The position numbers were made by a program, and so were the translations under genes. A DNA stretch of 64,000 nucleotides from Halomonas sp. 328 (GTDB lineage Bacteria; Pseudomonadota; Gammaproteobacteria; Pseudomonadales; Halomonadaceae), in NCBI RefSeq assembly GCF_015645095.1, contig NZ_JADOTW010000003.1, positions 117,974 through 181,973 of the forward strand. The letters are read 5' to 3'. Under the pieces are notes generated by a model. It was not told the DNA's origin, did no database searches, and worked only from the letters and a program-made list of their open reading frames with translations. Below, one piece after another: positions 28,234-38,333 of this stretch. Position 1 is the first letter of the stretch; each line of letters opens with the position of its first letter.

Positions 28234-29793
28234 TCAGCTCACCCAGTGGGTCACGCCCCAGTACCCCACCACCGTCATGACCACCGCATAGGGGAAGGCC
28301 ATGGTCACCATCTTGCCGTAGGAGAGGCGCAGCAAGGGGGCGATGGCCGAGGTGAGCAGGAACAGGAAGGCGGCCTGGCCGTTGGGGGTGGCCACACTGG
28401 GCAGGTTGGTGCCGGCGTTGACGGCGATGGCCAGCAGGCGGAACTGCTCGGCGCTCAGGTCGCCACGCAGGAAGGCGGCCTTGAGTTCGCCGATATAGAC
28501 GGTGGCGACGAAGACATTGTCGGAGATCGCCGAGAGCAGGCCATTGGCGAAGAACAGCAGCACCGCCTGCCCCTCTTCGGGACGCGCCAGCACCATCTCG
28601 ATAAAGGGCTGGAAGAGGTGCTGGCTATGAATCACCGAGACCACGGTGAAGAAGACCACCAGCAGGGCGGTGAAGGGCAGCGCCTCCTGGAAGGCCTTGC
28701 CGATCTGGTGCTCGTCGCTGACCCCGTTGAAGCTGGCCAGCAGCACGATCACCGCCAGGCCGATCAGCCCCACCTCGGCCAGGTGCAGGGCCAGGGCCAC
28801 CACCAGGAAGGCCGCCACCAGGGCCTGGGCAATCAGCTGGGCGCGCTCCCGGTTGGTGCGCTTGCTGGCCTTGTAGTGGTCGTAGTCCTTGAGGATCTTG
28901 CGGATGGTCTTGGGCATGGCCACGCCATAGCCGAACCACTGCAGCTTCTCCAGGGCCAGGCAGGTGAGCAGCCCCGCCACCAGCACCGGCAGGCTCACCG
29001 GCAGCATATTGAGGTAGAAGTCGCCGAAGCCCCAGCCCATCTCCTTGGCGATCAACAGGTTCTGGGGCTCGCCGACCATGGTGGCCACGCCGCCCAGGGC
29101 GGTGCCCACGGCGCCGTGCATCAGCAGCGAGCGCAGGAAGGCGCGGAAGTCGTCCAGCTCCGTGCGCAGCTCGGCGCGCACGCTCTCGTCGTCGTTGTGG
29201 TCGTGGCTATGGTCATAGCTCTTGCCGGAGGCCACCTTGTGGTAGACCGAGTAGAAGCCCACGGCGATGGCGATGATCACCGCGGTCACCGTCAGGGCAT
29301 CGAGGAAGGCGCTGAGAAAGGCCGCCATGCTGGCGAAGAGCAGCGACAGCAGGTACTTGGAGCGCACATGGATCAGCAGCTTGGTAAAGGTGAAGAGCAG
29401 CAGGCTCTTCATGAAGTAGATCCCCGCCACCATAAACATCAGCAGCAGGATCACCGCCAGGTTGTGCTCCACCTCGCCGAGCACCGCCTCCGGGGAGGTC
29501 AGGCCGAGGGCGACGGCCTGCAGGGCCAGCAGGCCGCCGGGCAGCAGCGGATAGCACTTCAGGGCCATGGCCAGGGTGAAGATGAACTGGCCGAGCAGCA
29601 ACCAGCCCAGCACCAGGCCGCCCTCGTCGCCGCCCAGGGTCCAGTAGACCAGGGGGTTGGCGACCAGGCAGGCGAGGATGACGACCTTGTACCAGTGCGG
29701 CGAATTGCCGAGGAAATTGCGGAAGGCGCCGCCGAGCAGCAGCATGGCCGGCGAACGCGGGGTCTGGCTTGCGCCAGGAATGGCTTGTGACAT
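28234..29793 (-). CDS. nhaB: Na+/H+ antiporter NhaB
   Basis: The 519-residue protein with about 12 membrane helices matches NhaB along its length: [25 protein letters not shown] at the start, and the conserved central segments [20 protein letters not shown] and [21 protein letters not shown]. It exports sodium in exchange for protons, which is central to life at high salt. The start is set at 29793; a longer N-terminus is open but unlike the family. The leader upstream is 430 bases. Confidence 0.92.
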   Translation of the reverse strand: MSQAIPGASQTPRSPAMLLLGGAFRNFLGNSPHWYKVVILACLVANPLVYWTLGGDEGGLVLGWLLLGQFIFTLAMALKCYPLLPGGLLALQAVALGLTSPEAVLGEVEHNLAVILLLMFMVAGIYFMKSLLLFTFTKLLIHVRSKYLLSLLFASMAAFLSAFLDALTVTAVIIAIAVGFYSVYHKVASGKSYDHSHDHNDDESVRAELRTELDDFRAFLRSLLMHGAVGTALGGVATMVGEPQNLLIAKEMGWGFGDFYLNMLPVSLPVLVAGLLTCLALEKLQWFGYGVAMPKTIRKILKDYDHYKASKRTNRERAQLIAQALVAAFLVVALALHLAEVGLIGLAVIVLLASFNGVSDEHQIGKAFQEALPFTALLVVFFTVVSVIHSQHLFQPFIEMVLARPEEGQAVLLFFANGLLSAISDNVFVATVYIGELKAAFLRGDLSAEQFRLLAIAVNAGTNLPSVATPNGQAAFLFLLTSAIAPLLRLSYGKMVTMAFPYAVVMTVVGYWGVTHWVS

Positions 29794-30223
29794 GGTGGAT
29801 AAGTCTCGAACGGATAAACGACACCTGACCGGCCCTCGGGCCGGCAGGCACAACACGGTAATCGTCGATACCGCCTGGGACCCCTAGGGGGCCTCGCTGG
29901 GCGGGCTTATCCACGGTCGAAACTCGCTCGGAATGGTTAAGGAAAGCCTCCGATGACTCAGACGCTTACCACAACCAACCCGGGGTTCGGCCACGGTCGT
30001 GGAGGATGGCGGAGGGGGAATACGGCGCGGCAGGCTGGCGGTGCAGCGGCGCCACGCTTGGCTCGGTAGTGTCACTGGGAATCCCTGTTATAGGCGTTGA
30101 AGGACAAGGGGTGAAAAAAGGGGGAGCCGCAGACCGACCCCGAATGATATCAGGGACGACAGCCGTCGCCCATCCACCTTTTGACCCTGGCCGGATGGCC
30201 AGGGCCCTCGTTCGACGCTCGAC
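29794..30223. other. Long intergenic region upstream of nhaB
   Basis: No gene is supported here. It must contain the nhaB promoter (minus strand). A hairpin with arms CCCTGGCC (30185-30192) and GGCCAGGG (30197-30204) lies just downstream of the SulP gene and could be its terminator, although no T-run follows on the minus strand. I see no clear promoter hexamers. Confidence 0.5.
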
Positions 30224-31708
30224 TCAGTGGCCGCCCATCAGGCGCTCGACGGCCGCCGGGTCGTTATGCACGGCGTAGCGATCGACGATGGTGGCGCTGG
30301 CCTCGTTGAGGCCGATCAGTTCCACCTCGGTGCCCTCGCGACGGAACTTGATGACGATGCGGTCCAGGGTCTCCACGGCGGTGATGTCCCAGAAGTGGGC
30401 CCGGGAGAGGTCGATGGTGACCTTCTGTACCGTCTCCTTGAAATCGAAGGCCTCCATGAAGCGGTTGGAGGAGGCGAAGAAGACCTGCCCCACCACCCGG
30501 TAGGTGCGCTCGCCTTCGCCCTGTTCGGTGCCGATATAGAGGATATTGCCCACCTTGTTGGCGAAGAACATCGCCGCCAGCAGCACCCCGACGAAGACGC
30601 CGATGGCCAGGTTATGGGTACCCACGGTCACCGCCACGGTGGCCAGCATCACGATATTGGTGCTCAGGGGGTGCTTCTTGAGGTCGCGGATGGAGCTCCA
30701 GCTGAAGGTACCGATGGAGACCATGATCATCACCGCCACCAGGGCCGCCATGGGAATCTGCGAGACCCAGTCGGCGAGGAAGACCACCAGGATCAGCAGC
30801 ACCACGCCGGCGATCAGGGTGGAGAGGCGCCCGCGACCGCCGGATTTCACGTTGATCACCGACTGGCCGATCATCGCGCAGCCGGCCATGCCGCCCAGCA
30901 GGCCGGAGCCGATATTGGCGATGCCCTGGCCCTTGCACTCGCGGTTCTTGTCGCTCTTGGTGTCGGTCAGGTCATCGACGATGGTGGCGGTCATCATCGA
31001 CTCCAGCAGGCCCACCACGCAGAGCATCAGCGCCGTGGGGAGGATGATCATCAGGGTCTCGAGGTTGAGCGGCACGTCCGGCCACAGGAAGATCGGCAGG
31101 GTATCCGGCAGCTCGCCCATATCGCCGACGCTGCGGATCTCCATGCCGGTCAGCATATAGACGGCGGTCAGCACCAGGATGCACACCAGGGGCGAGGGAA
31201 TCGAGCGACCGATCACCGGCAGGTAGGGGAAGCCGTAGATGATCGCCAGGCCGGCGGCGGTCATGGCATACACATGCCAGGTGACCCCGGTCAGCTCCGG
31301 CAGCTGGGCCATAAAGATCAGGATCGCCAGGGCGTTGACGAAGCCGGTGACCACCGAGCGGGAGACGAAGCGCATCAGCTCGGCGAGGCGCAGGTAGCCG
31401 GCGATGATCTGCAATACCCCGGTCAACAGGGTGGCGGCAAGCAGGTACTCCAGGCCATGCTCGCGCACCAGGGTCACCATCAGCAGCGCCATGGCGCCGG
31501 TGGCGGCGGAGATCATCCCCGGACGGCCGCCGGTGAAGGCGATCACCACGGCGATGCAGAAGGAGGCGTAGAGCCCCACCTTGGGATCGACGCCGGCGAT
31601 GATGGAGAAGGCGATGGCCTCGGGAATCAAGGCCAGGGCCACCACGATGCCGGCCAGGGTGTCGCCCTTGATATTGGAGAACCAGTCTTGCTTGATCGAT
31701 CGTATCAT
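30224..31708 (-). CDS. SulP-family anion transporter with STAS domain
   Basis: The 494-residue protein has the SulP membrane domain ([19 protein letters not shown] near the N-terminus, [20 protein letters not shown] in the middle) and a C-terminal STAS domain (about 385-485, with [20 protein letters not shown]). SulP proteins carry sulfate, bicarbonate or other anions, often with sodium. The sequence looks closer to the BicA-like bicarbonate group than to classic sulfate carriers, but this is an impression. The ATG at 31708 (MIRSIKQDW) fits the family better than the longer reading. Confidence 0.85.
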   Translation of the reverse strand: MIRSIKQDWFSNIKGDTLAGIVVALALIPEAIAFSIIAGVDPKVGLYASFCIAVVIAFTGGRPGMISAATGAMALLMVTLVREHGLEYLLAATLLTGVLQIIAGYLRLAELMRFVSRSVVTGFVNALAILIFMAQLPELTGVTWHVYAMTAAGLAIIYGFPYLPVIGRSIPSPLVCILVLTAVYMLTGMEIRSVGDMGELPDTLPIFLWPDVPLNLETLMIILPTALMLCVVGLLESMMTATIVDDLTDTKSDKNRECKGQGIANIGSGLLGGMAGCAMIGQSVINVKSGGRGRLSTLIAGVVLLILVVFLADWVSQIPMAALVAVMIMVSIGTFSWSSIRDLKKHPLSTNIVMLATVAVTVGTHNLAIGVFVGVLLAAMFFANKVGNILYIGTEQGEGERTYRVVGQVFFASSNRFMEAFDFKETVQKVTIDLSRAHFWDITAVETLDRIVIKFRREGTEVELIGLNEASATIVDRYAVHNDPAAVERLMGGH

Positions 31709-32062
31709 TCTACGGTCCAGTCGAGGGGTGATGTCTCGCCGAGACGCACGACCGCCCACCGGGGTAGCGGCACTCGAAGCGAGGAGCGTGGGTAATAGCG
31801 GTTATCGTGAAACGAGTCGCGCACGCGGGCGCATGGCACCGAGAGTGATGCCAGAGGGTGACGCCGTCATGACGACGGTCGCGTCTCCCCCGGAAGGGAA
31901 AGGCAGCGCTAGGGCGGAGTCATGCCGCGCGAAGAGGAGGTGTCGATCACCTGTGGAGAATCCCTTACTCGTTTCATTGGCGCCCGGCCCGTGCGGCGAA
32001 TCACGAGGATGCCATCGGGATGTCTGGGGGCGCTGATTTTGAGGAGCGCAAATTCTACCAGC
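31709..32062. other. Intergenic leader region upstream of the SulP gene
   Basis: About 354 bases between two minus-strand genes. No coding sequence is supported. A short hairpin (arms around GCCGTC and GACGGT near 31862-31879) is visible, but no known riboswitch could be recognised. Confidence 0.45.
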
Positions 32063-33007
32063 TTATCCTTCCTTCTGCACCCGCCGCCTCAGGCGCCGTT
32101 CGCGACGCAGGTCGAAGGCGCCCTTGCAGGCCAGGGTGCCCAGCACCAGGACCCCGCCCACCAGGGCCGAGGGCGAGGGACGTTCCGCCAGCAGCCACCA
32201 CACCCAGAGGCTGCCCACCACCACTTCCAGCAGCATCAAGAGCCCCACCTCGGCGGCGGGCAGGTAGAGGGGGCCCCGCTGGATCAGGGTGAAGCCCAGG
32301 GGCAGCAACCCCAGGCAGAGCAACAGCAGAAGCCCCAGGCGCTCGGCGGGCGGCCAGCTCAGGCCGGCACCGCCACCCAGGCCGTAGGCGGCGGCCAGCC
32401 CGGCAACGATCAGCCCCGAGAGGGTCAGCATGGGGCTCATGTCGATGCCCGGCCGGGTGCGACAGAGGGTGAAGTTGGCGGCCAGGGAGAGCGCCGCCAG
32501 CAGGGCGAAGCCGTTGCCCAGCAGGCTGCCGGTGCCGGCATCGTCGCCGACGATCAGGGCGGTGCCCAGCAGGCAGGCGGCAATGGCCAGCCAGGTGCCC
32601 AGGGGCTGGCGCTCGCCGAGGAACACCCGCGACAGCAGGGCGGCGAAGAGCGGCGCGCCGGCCAGGATCATCAGGACATTACCGCCCTTGGTGTACTGGT
32701 TGCCCAGTACGAAGCCCAGGGTGGAGCCGGCGAACAGCAGCGCCACCGCGACCCCGGTGATACCGCAACGACGATAGGCGGCGACGAAGCCGCGCCCCTG
32801 GCGTAGCCCGACGATGATCACGAAGCCCAGGGCCGTGAGCAGGCCTCGCCACAGCAGGATCTCCGCATCCGGCAGGGCGATCAGCTTGATCAACAGGGCG
32901 TCCGGGGAGATCAGCAGGGCCCCACCAGCGGTCATCAACAGGCCCTGCTGACGGGACGACAGGCGTGGACTCAAGGTTGCCTCGCGGCCCTCGGTACCTG
33001 ATGGCAC
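32063..33007 (-). CDS. EamA/DMT-family membrane transporter
   Basis: The 314-residue protein has about ten membrane helices in two EamA repeats (about 22-155 and 165-300). The first repeat contains the usual WRGLLTALGFVII and the second ends with LLAERPSPSALVGGVLVLGTL. DMT proteins usually export metabolites or amino acids; the substrate is unknown. A GTG start immediately abuts the slipin stop (TGAGTG), with GAGGA upstream, so translation is coupled to the slipin gene. The C-terminus is strongly basic. Confidence 0.85.
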   Translation of the reverse strand: MPSGTEGREATLSPRLSSRQQGLLMTAGGALLISPDALLIKLIALPDAEILLWRGLLTALGFVIIVGLRQGRGFVAAYRRCGITGVAVALLFAGSTLGFVLGNQYTKGGNVLMILAGAPLFAALLSRVFLGERQPLGTWLAIAACLLGTALIVGDDAGTGSLLGNGFALLAALSLAANFTLCRTRPGIDMSPMLTLSGLIVAGLAAAYGLGGGAGLSWPPAERLGLLLLLCLGLLPLGFTLIQRGPLYLPAAEVGLLMLLEVVVGSLWVWWLLAERPSPSALVGGVLVLGTLACKGAFDLRRERRLRRRVQKEG

Positions 33008-33802
33008 TCAGGAGGCATCCTCGCCCCCCCCGGCGGTACGCGCCCGGGCCGCCGGCGAGGCCTTCATCTCGCGGAAGGCTTCGACCAGGTCAATGGGCAG
33101 GGGCACCACGATGGTGGAGGCGTTCTTGTTGCTCATATCGCTCATGGTCTGCAGGTAGCGCAGCTGCAGGGCTCCGGAATTCTCGGACATGACATTGGCG
33201 GCCTCTACCAGTTTCTTGGAGGCCTGCAGCTCACCCTCGGCGTGAATCACCTTGGCGCGCCGCTCCCGCTCCGCCTCGGCCTGGCGGGCGATGGCGCGGA
33301 TCATGCTCTCGTCGAGGTCCACGTGCTTGATCTCCACGTTGGCGACCTTGATGCCCCACTCCTCGGTCTGGGTATCGATGATCTCCTGGATGTCATCGTT
33401 GAGCTTGTCGCGTTCGGAGAGCATCTCGTCCAGGTCATGCTTGCCGAGCACCGAACGCAATGTGGTCTGGGCCAGTTGACTGGTGGCCTGGGTAAAGTTC
33501 TCTACCTGGATGATCGCCTTCTCCGGGTCCACCACCCGGAAGTAGAGCACCGCATTGACCTTGACGGTGACGTTGTCCTGGGAAATGACGTCCTGTTCCG
33601 GCACGTCCATGGTGATCACCCGCAGGTCCACCACGTCCATCTTTTGGATCCCGGGGATGATGATGATCAAGCCGGGCCCCTTCACCGACTGAAATCGCCC
33701 CAGGAAGAAGACCACGCCGCGTTTGTATTCCGGCAGGATGCGAATCGCCGCCGCCAGGAACATCACCACCAGTACCAGGGGTACGAGATAGGTCACCATC
33801 AT
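33008..33802 (-). CDS. Slipin (stomatin/SPFH family) membrane protein
   Basis: The 264-residue protein has one N-terminal membrane helix and an SPFH domain. Landmarks are [38 protein letters not shown] and a coiled coil with [22 protein letters not shown]. Slipins form oligomers in the membrane and pair with NfeD-type proteases, which cut their C-termini. The partner is encoded just upstream in the same operon. The start ATG at 33802 has GAGGAG 8 bases upstream; a TTG six bases earlier is too close to it. Confidence 0.93.
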   Translation of the reverse strand: MMVTYLVPLVLVVMFLAAAIRILPEYKRGVVFFLGRFQSVKGPGLIIIIPGIQKMDVVDLRVITMDVPEQDVISQDNVTVKVNAVLYFRVVDPEKAIIQVENFTQATSQLAQTTLRSVLGKHDLDEMLSERDKLNDDIQEIIDTQTEEWGIKVANVEIKHVDLDESMIRAIARQAEAERERRAKVIHAEGELQASKKLVEAANVMSENSGALQLRYLQTMSDMSNKNASTIVVPLPIDLVEAFREMKASPAARARTAGGGEDAS

Positions 33803-33859
33803 GGTCAAGACTCCTCGATTGTCGCTGCGAATTCGCCACTACCCTCGACAGCATAGCCG

Positions 33860-35359
33860 TTAGTGGCCATCGTCCAGGGGCGCCACTTCCACGGTCAGCC
33901 CCTCGATGCGCACCACCTTGAGTACCTGGCCGCGGCGCACCGGTTGGGCGGCGCGGGCCCGCCAGCGCTCCCCGCGCAGACGCACATGGCCCTCGCCCTC
34001 GAAATCTTCCAGGGCGGTGGCCTGCACATGCAGCATCTCCTCCTGGCCGGTGCGCACCGGGGCCCGGCGCAGGCCCATGAAGCGGGTCATCACCCATAGC
34101 ATCAGCAGCGCCGCCAGGCCCGCCACGCTGCCGATCATCGGCAGCGAGATGCTCAGGTGATCGGCATCCATCAGGATCACCGAACCGATCACGAAGGCCA
34201 CCACCCCGCCGATGCCGAGTATCCCGAAACTGGGCATGAAGGCCTCGCCAACGATCAGCCCCAGCCCCACCAGGATCAACGCCAGGCCGGCGTAGTTGAC
34301 CGGCAGCACCTGGAAGGCGAAGAGCGCCAGCAGCAGACAGATGACGCCGATGGTGCCGGGAATCAGGCTGCCGGGGTTGGAGAGCTCGAAGATCAGGCCA
34401 TAGAAGCCGATGATCATCAGGAAGTAGGCCACGTTGGGGTTGGTGATCACCGCCAGCAGTTGGGTGCGCCAGTCCGGGTCGTAGTCGACAAGGGCCAGGT
34501 CGGCGGTCTCCAGCACCCGCTCGCCCCACTCCATGACCACCTCGCGGCCGTCGATCTGGGCCAGGAGGTCGGGAATGTCCCGGGCCACCACATCGATGAC
34601 GTTCTGCTCCAGGGCCTCCCGGGAGGTGAGGGTCACCGCCTCGCGCACCGCCTCTTCGGCCCAGTCGGCGTTGCGCCCATGGCGCTCGGCCAGGCCGCGA
34701 ATGTAGGCCACCGCGTCTTCCAGTACCTTGCGCTCCATGGCGGTCTCGCCGCGGCGCCGCTCGTCCCGGGGCGCGGGGGCCTCCTCCCTGGCCTCATCGG
34801 CTACCGCCTCGTCGGAAGCCGCCTCCTCCCTGGCTTCGTCAGCGGCGGCGTCATCATCGGCGGCCGCGGAGTTCGATGGATTGCCGTTGCCGTCATCGTC
34901 GTCATCATCACCGATGCCGGGAATGCCGCCCCCGCCGAGTTGCACCGGCGTCGCGGAACCCAGGTGGGTGGCGGGAGCCATGGCGGCCACATGGCTGGCA
35001 TAGAGCAGGTAGGTGCCAGCGCTGGCGGCTCGGGAACCGCCGGGGGAGACATAGATGGCCACCGGTACCGGGGAGGAGAGCATGGCGCTGATCATCTCGC
35101 GCATGGAGGCGTCGAGGCCGCCGGGGGTATTGAGCTTGACCACCACGATCTCCGCTTCCGCCTCAGCCGCCTTGCGCAGGCCGCGCTGGAAGTAGTCGTT
35201 GCTGGCGGGGCCGATGGCCCCGTCGATGGTCAGCACCCAGGCGCTGCGCTGTGACTCCTGGGCGTGGGCATACCAGGCCAGGGCGCTACCGAGGGCCAGG
35301 CACAGTAATGACAGTATGAGGATGATGCCCTGGCGAGTATTCCACCGCATGCTGCCCAT
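33860..35359 (-). CDS. NfeD-type membrane serine protease with acidic insertion
   Basis: The 499-residue long-form NfeD has a signal/anchor helix (about 10-33), a ClpP-like protease domain, four to five membrane helices (about 285-400) and a C-terminal OB-fold NfeD domain (about 425-495). The catalytic Ser is Ser113 (SRAASAG), and Lys211 (MERKV) fits the catalytic Lys. In the archaeal homologue PH1510 these are about 41 residues apart (Ser97, Lys138); here they are 98 apart because a low-complexity insertion at about 143-205, rich in Asp, Glu and Ala (including six Asp in a row), lies between them. It pairs with the downstream slipin. Confidence 0.9.
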   Translation of the reverse strand: MGSMRWNTRQGIILILSLLCLALGSALAWYAHAQESQRSAWVLTIDGAIGPASNDYFQRGLRKAAEAEAEIVVVKLNTPGGLDASMREMISAMLSSPVPVAIYVSPGGSRAASAGTYLLYASHVAAMAPATHLGSATPVQLGGGGIPGIGDDDDDDGNGNPSNSAAADDDAAADEAREEAASDEAVADEAREEAPAPRDERRRGETAMERKVLEDAVAYIRGLAERHGRNADWAEEAVREAVTLTSREALEQNVIDVVARDIPDLLAQIDGREVVMEWGERVLETADLALVDYDPDWRTQLLAVITNPNVAYFLMIIGFYGLIFELSNPGSLIPGTIGVICLLLALFAFQVLPVNYAGLALILVGLGLIVGEAFMPSFGILGIGGVVAFVIGSVILMDADHLSISLPMIGSVAGLAALLMLWVMTRFMGLRRAPVRTGQEEMLHVQATALEDFEGEGHVRLRGERWRARAAQPVRRGQVLKVVRIEGLTVEVAPLDDGH

Positions 35360-35433
35360 GGCTGGCCCTCCGGCTCTCTCGTGTCACATCTATCAGCTGT
35401 GATGAAGCGCCGGGGCTTTGGTTCACTCCGGCC

Positions 35434-35745
35434 TCAAGCCTGGCGAACCTCCGGGCTGGTGGCCAGGACCCCGGCACGAATCACGCTCTGCTGTTCGATC
35501 AGGGGATTCACGACCTCGCGGCTGGCCTGGTAGTGGGGCGTCAGCTTGTGCTCGGCCAGGGCCGCTTCATCCCGGTATATCTCATAAAGGTAGAAGAGAT
35601 TCGGGTCCTGCTGGTCTTCCAGTACGTCGAAGACATGACAGCCGGGCTCCTCGCGCACCGAGGCGGCGGCGTTGGGCAGCATGGCTTCCAGGAAGCGCTC
35701 GCGCTGGCCGGGCTTGAGCTGGGTCTTGACGATGATACAGAACAT
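35434..35745 (-). CDS. Antibiotic-biosynthesis-monooxygenase-type small protein (YgiN-like)
   Basis: The 103-residue dimeric alpha-beta barrel protein has the typical FCIIVKTQLKPGQRERFLEA opening and FYLYEIYRDEAALAEHKLTPHY core. Relatives are quinol monooxygenases or signal-metabolite-processing proteins such as LsrG; the substrate cannot be told. GAGGAG precedes the ATG. It stands alone between the NfeD gene and a divergent VOC gene. Confidence 0.82.
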   Translation of the reverse strand: MFCIIVKTQLKPGQRERFLEAMLPNAAASVREEPGCHVFDVLEDQQDPNLFYLYEIYRDEAALAEHKLTPHYQASREVVNPLIEQQSVIRAGVLATSPEVRQA

Positions 35746-35832
35746 TCGGGGCTCCTCGACTTGACGACGGGTTTAAATGGAAATACTTTCCACAAAATAT
35801 CATAGTCGAATCGATGACCAAAGGAAGCGCCC

Positions 35833-36237
35833 ATGCAACGCCCCGCCCCCCTCAATGGCATGCGCCATATCGCCCTCCAGGTGCAGGACCTGGAGGCCTG
35901 TGAACGCTTCTATGTGGAGCTGCTGGGCATGGAGGTGCTGCGTCGCGCCCATGCCGACCTGGTCTACCTGACCCTGGGCAACGACAACCTCTCCCTGAGC
36001 CGCGCCAAGGCCCCCACCGGCGAGGATCCCCAGCGCCTGGATCACTTCGGCTTCGTGGTGGATACCCCCGAGGACGTGGACGCCTGGCACGACTACCTCA
36101 AGGCCCAGGGTGTCACGGTCACCAGCGCGCCTCATGACCATGCCGATGGCGCCCGCAGCTTCTACTGCCTGGATCCGGACGGCAATAGCGTCCAGCCCCT
36201 CTATCACCCCTGCGTCTCCGGCCAGCGACTGAGCTGA
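35833..36237 (+). CDS. VOC-superfamily (glyoxalase/dioxygenase-like) protein
   Basis: The 134-residue protein has two beta-alpha-beta-beta-beta modules. Candidate metal ligands are His in MRHIALQVQD, His in LDHFGFVVD, and the acidic region near DPDGNSVQPLY. It may be a lyase, a dioxygenase or a resistance protein; the reaction cannot be assigned. It is divergent from the monooxygenase gene, with a short AT-rich promoter region between. Confidence 0.8.
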   Translation: MQRPAPLNGMRHIALQVQDLEACERFYVELLGMEVLRRAHADLVYLTLGNDNLSLSRAKAPTGEDPQRLDHFGFVVDTPEDVDAWHDYLKAQGVTVTSAPHDHADGARSFYCLDPDGNSVQPLYHPCVSGQRLS

Positions 36238-36501
36238 GAGCTGGAAGCTGGAAGCCAATAGCTGCTAGCCGCCGGCCTCCGGGCAAGCAGGCTCGCTCCC
36301 GCCGGGACGAAACCCCGACGCTACGCGAGCCGGGTGACGCGCACCAGGCCGGATCAAGGTCCCTCTTGCCGGTCGCAGACGCGCACGTCTTAAATCGACA
36401 TCCCTGTCGATTTGCGCTACCCGGCTCGCTTCGCGTCGGCATCCCGGCGAAGTCGCTGATCCTCCTCGCCCGGGAGGCCATAACGTGCCAGCGCCAGCGC
36501 C
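36238..36501. repeat. Structured palindromic intergenic element
   Basis: A long imperfect inverted repeat pairs 36316-36335 (CGACGC..GCGAGCCGGGT) with 36419-36438 (ACCCGGCTCGC..GCGTCG), 17 of 20 positions. Inside lies a perfect palindrome with arms AAATCGACA (36392-36400) and TGTCGATTT (36405-36413). It lies between the convergent VOC and EutA-like genes. It could be a dispersed palindromic repeat or a bidirectional terminator. Copies elsewhere were not found in this window. Confidence 0.6.
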
Positions 36502-37278
36502 CTACCCCGCCAATAGCCGGCCGAAGCCCTCCAGATGGGTGGGGCGCCCGGCCAGTTGTCGGGCGTGCCAGTAGAGGGCCTGATTGCTGGAGAGGCAGGG
36601 AATGCCGAAGCGGGCCTCCAGGGCCTCGAGCCGTTCCAAGGCACGCAGGTTGGTGCAGGGCATCACCACCGCCTCCACCCCCTCGGCCCCCTCCAGCAAG
36701 ACCGCCAGGGCATCGCCCAGGCAGTCCGGGTCCACCGCGGGGATATCCACGTCGCGACGCAGGTGGAAGCCCCCCACCGCGGCGACCTGGATGCCCAGCT
36801 CCTCGAAGGCCGCATAAAAGGCGGCATTGAGCTCCCGCACATAGGGGGTCAGCAGGGCGATACGTCGCGCCCCCAGGCTCGCCAGGGCCTCGCGCAGGGC
36901 CAGCCAGGGGTGGGTCACCGCCACCCCGGGACGCACCGCGGCGAAGGTCCTGGCGATGGCCGGGTCGCCGATCAAGAGCCCCGCCGAGGTGCAGCCGAAG
37001 ACCAGGGTGTGCAGGGGCAGGCCCGGCACCAGGGTACGGGCCGCGGCCTCGATCTTCGGCGCCAGGGCCAGCAGCGCTCGGGGCGTCACCTCCCCGGTGG
37101 TGGTCAACCGGGTGCAGAAGCACTCCATGTCATCGCCAAGCAGCCGCTGCCAGTCCCGCTCCAGGGTGTAGTCGGTATCCAGCAGTACCAGGCCGATGCG
37201 CAGCAGCTCGGGCCGGGCATAACGCCGATAGGGTAATCCCCGCTCCAGATAGGTGAAGTGCTCGCCCCAGTCACTCAT
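36502..37278 (-). CDS. eutA: EutA-like maleate isomerase/arylmalonate decarboxylase family protein
   Basis: The 258-residue protein of the Asp/Glu racemase fold has the two cysteine motifs of the maleate isomerase/arylmalonate decarboxylase group: VFGCTSAG (about 91-98) and VMPCTNLR (about 206-213). EutA is the third enzyme proposed for hydroxyectoine use, with EutB and EutC. The N-terminus (MSDWGEHFTYLERGLPYRRY) is not generic for maleate isomerases. It is 11 kb from eutBC, so the assignment leans on fold and on the presence of eutBC in the window. GGAGGAG precedes the ATG at 37278. Confidence 0.6.
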   Translation of the reverse strand: MSDWGEHFTYLERGLPYRRYARPELLRIGLVLLDTDYTLERDWQRLLGDDMECFCTRLTTTGEVTPRALLALAPKIEAAARTLVPGLPLHTLVFGCTSAGLLIGDPAIARTFAAVRPGVAVTHPWLALREALASLGARRIALLTPYVRELNAAFYAAFEELGIQVAAVGGFHLRRDVDIPAVDPDCLGDALAVLLEGAEGVEAVVMPCTNLRALERLEALEARFGIPCLSSNQALYWHARQLAGRPTHLEGFGRLLAG

Positions 37279-37361
37279 GCCGGCTCCTCCGCTGTCACCT
37301 TGCCCCAGCATAGTCGCCGACAAGCGGGTAAGCTTGACGGGCCTATCGACTGGAGGCCCGG

Positions 37362-38255
37362 ATGGTCGACGATCCCCTTTCCGAGCTGCTCGCCCCCCAT
37401 TTCCTGGGCAGCGAGTTCTATCATGCCGCCAAGCACTGCGGCGACTGGTTGCTGAGTCACGAGCAACCCGTCGCGCCCAGCTTTCACCTGGTCACCGAGG
37501 GGCGCTGCACCCTGGCGTTGCCCGGGGGCGAGCGTCGCCATCTGGAAGCCGGCGACCTGGTCTTCTTTCCCGGCGACGGCCGCCACCAGCTCTGTGCCCT
37601 GCCCGACGAGCGTGGCCGCCCGGTTCGCGAGCTGGCCCTGGCTAGCCGCCGCCCCGGGGTCGGTCTGCTGTGCGGCCGCTTTCGTTTTCGTGATGAGCTG
37701 ACGCCGCCCTGGTTCCGGCTGCTACCGGATGCCCTGGCGCTGACCCGGGAAGAGCGCGATGCCGATTGGGATGCCCTGCTGAAGATGCTGACCCAGGAGC
37801 TGAGCCAACCCCTGCCGGGCGGTCGCCATCTGGCCCTGGCGCTGGCCAATGCGTTGCTGATCCGCCTGCTTCGCCACTGCCTCTCCCGGGGACTGCTCGA
37901 CCTGCCGACCCTGATGGCCTATCACGATCCGCTGATCCGCCAGGTACTCACCCTGCTTCACCAGGCCCCGGAGCGGGAGTGGCCCCTGGCGGAGCTGGCC
38001 CATCGGGTGGGGCTGTCGCGCTCGGCCCTCTGCGAGCGCTTTCACCGCCAGGTGGGCATGCCCGTGCGTCGTTATCAGGTTCGCCTGCGCATGGAGGCCG
38101 CCGACCGGCGACTGGCTCGGGGCGACAGCGTGCTCGCCGCCTCCCTGGCCGTCGGTTACTGCTCCGAGGCGGCCTTCCGTCGTGCCTACAAGCGAGTACG
38201 GGGCCATGGGCCGACCCAGCAAGGGGGGCAAACTACCCTGGACGATCGGGCATAA
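37362..38255 (+). CDS. AraC-family regulator with cupin domain
   Basis: The 297-residue protein has an N-terminal cupin sensor (HLVTEGRCTLALPGGERRHLEAGDLVFFP, about 46-75) and a C-terminal AraC DNA-binding domain (about 195-290, with ELAHRVGLSRSALCERFHRQVG). It is divergent from the EutA-like gene, with 83 bases between, and precedes the AhpD-like gene on its own strand. It may regulate either. GGAGG lies before the ATG. Confidence 0.87.
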   Translation: MVDDPLSELLAPHFLGSEFYHAAKHCGDWLLSHEQPVAPSFHLVTEGRCTLALPGGERRHLEAGDLVFFPGDGRHQLCALPDERGRPVRELALASRRPGVGLLCGRFRFRDELTPPWFRLLPDALALTREERDADWDALLKMLTQELSQPLPGGRHLALALANALLIRLLRHCLSRGLLDLPTLMAYHDPLIRQVLTLLHQAPEREWPLAELAHRVGLSRSALCERFHRQVGMPVRRYQVRLRMEAADRRLARGDSVLAASLAVGYCSEAAFRRAYKRVRGHGPTQQGGQTTLDDRA

Positions 38256-38333
38256 AGTAGCGACCCGGGAACCGTCTCGCGTCGCCGTCGCCGGCTAGAC
38301 TGGGGGCACCCTCCACCGAGAAGGAGTCTCCCC

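Noticed and set aside
34157..35254. Plus-strand 365-codon frame opposite NfeD
   Set aside because: It is the shadow of the NfeD gene; the minus strand carries the protease motifs and membrane helices.
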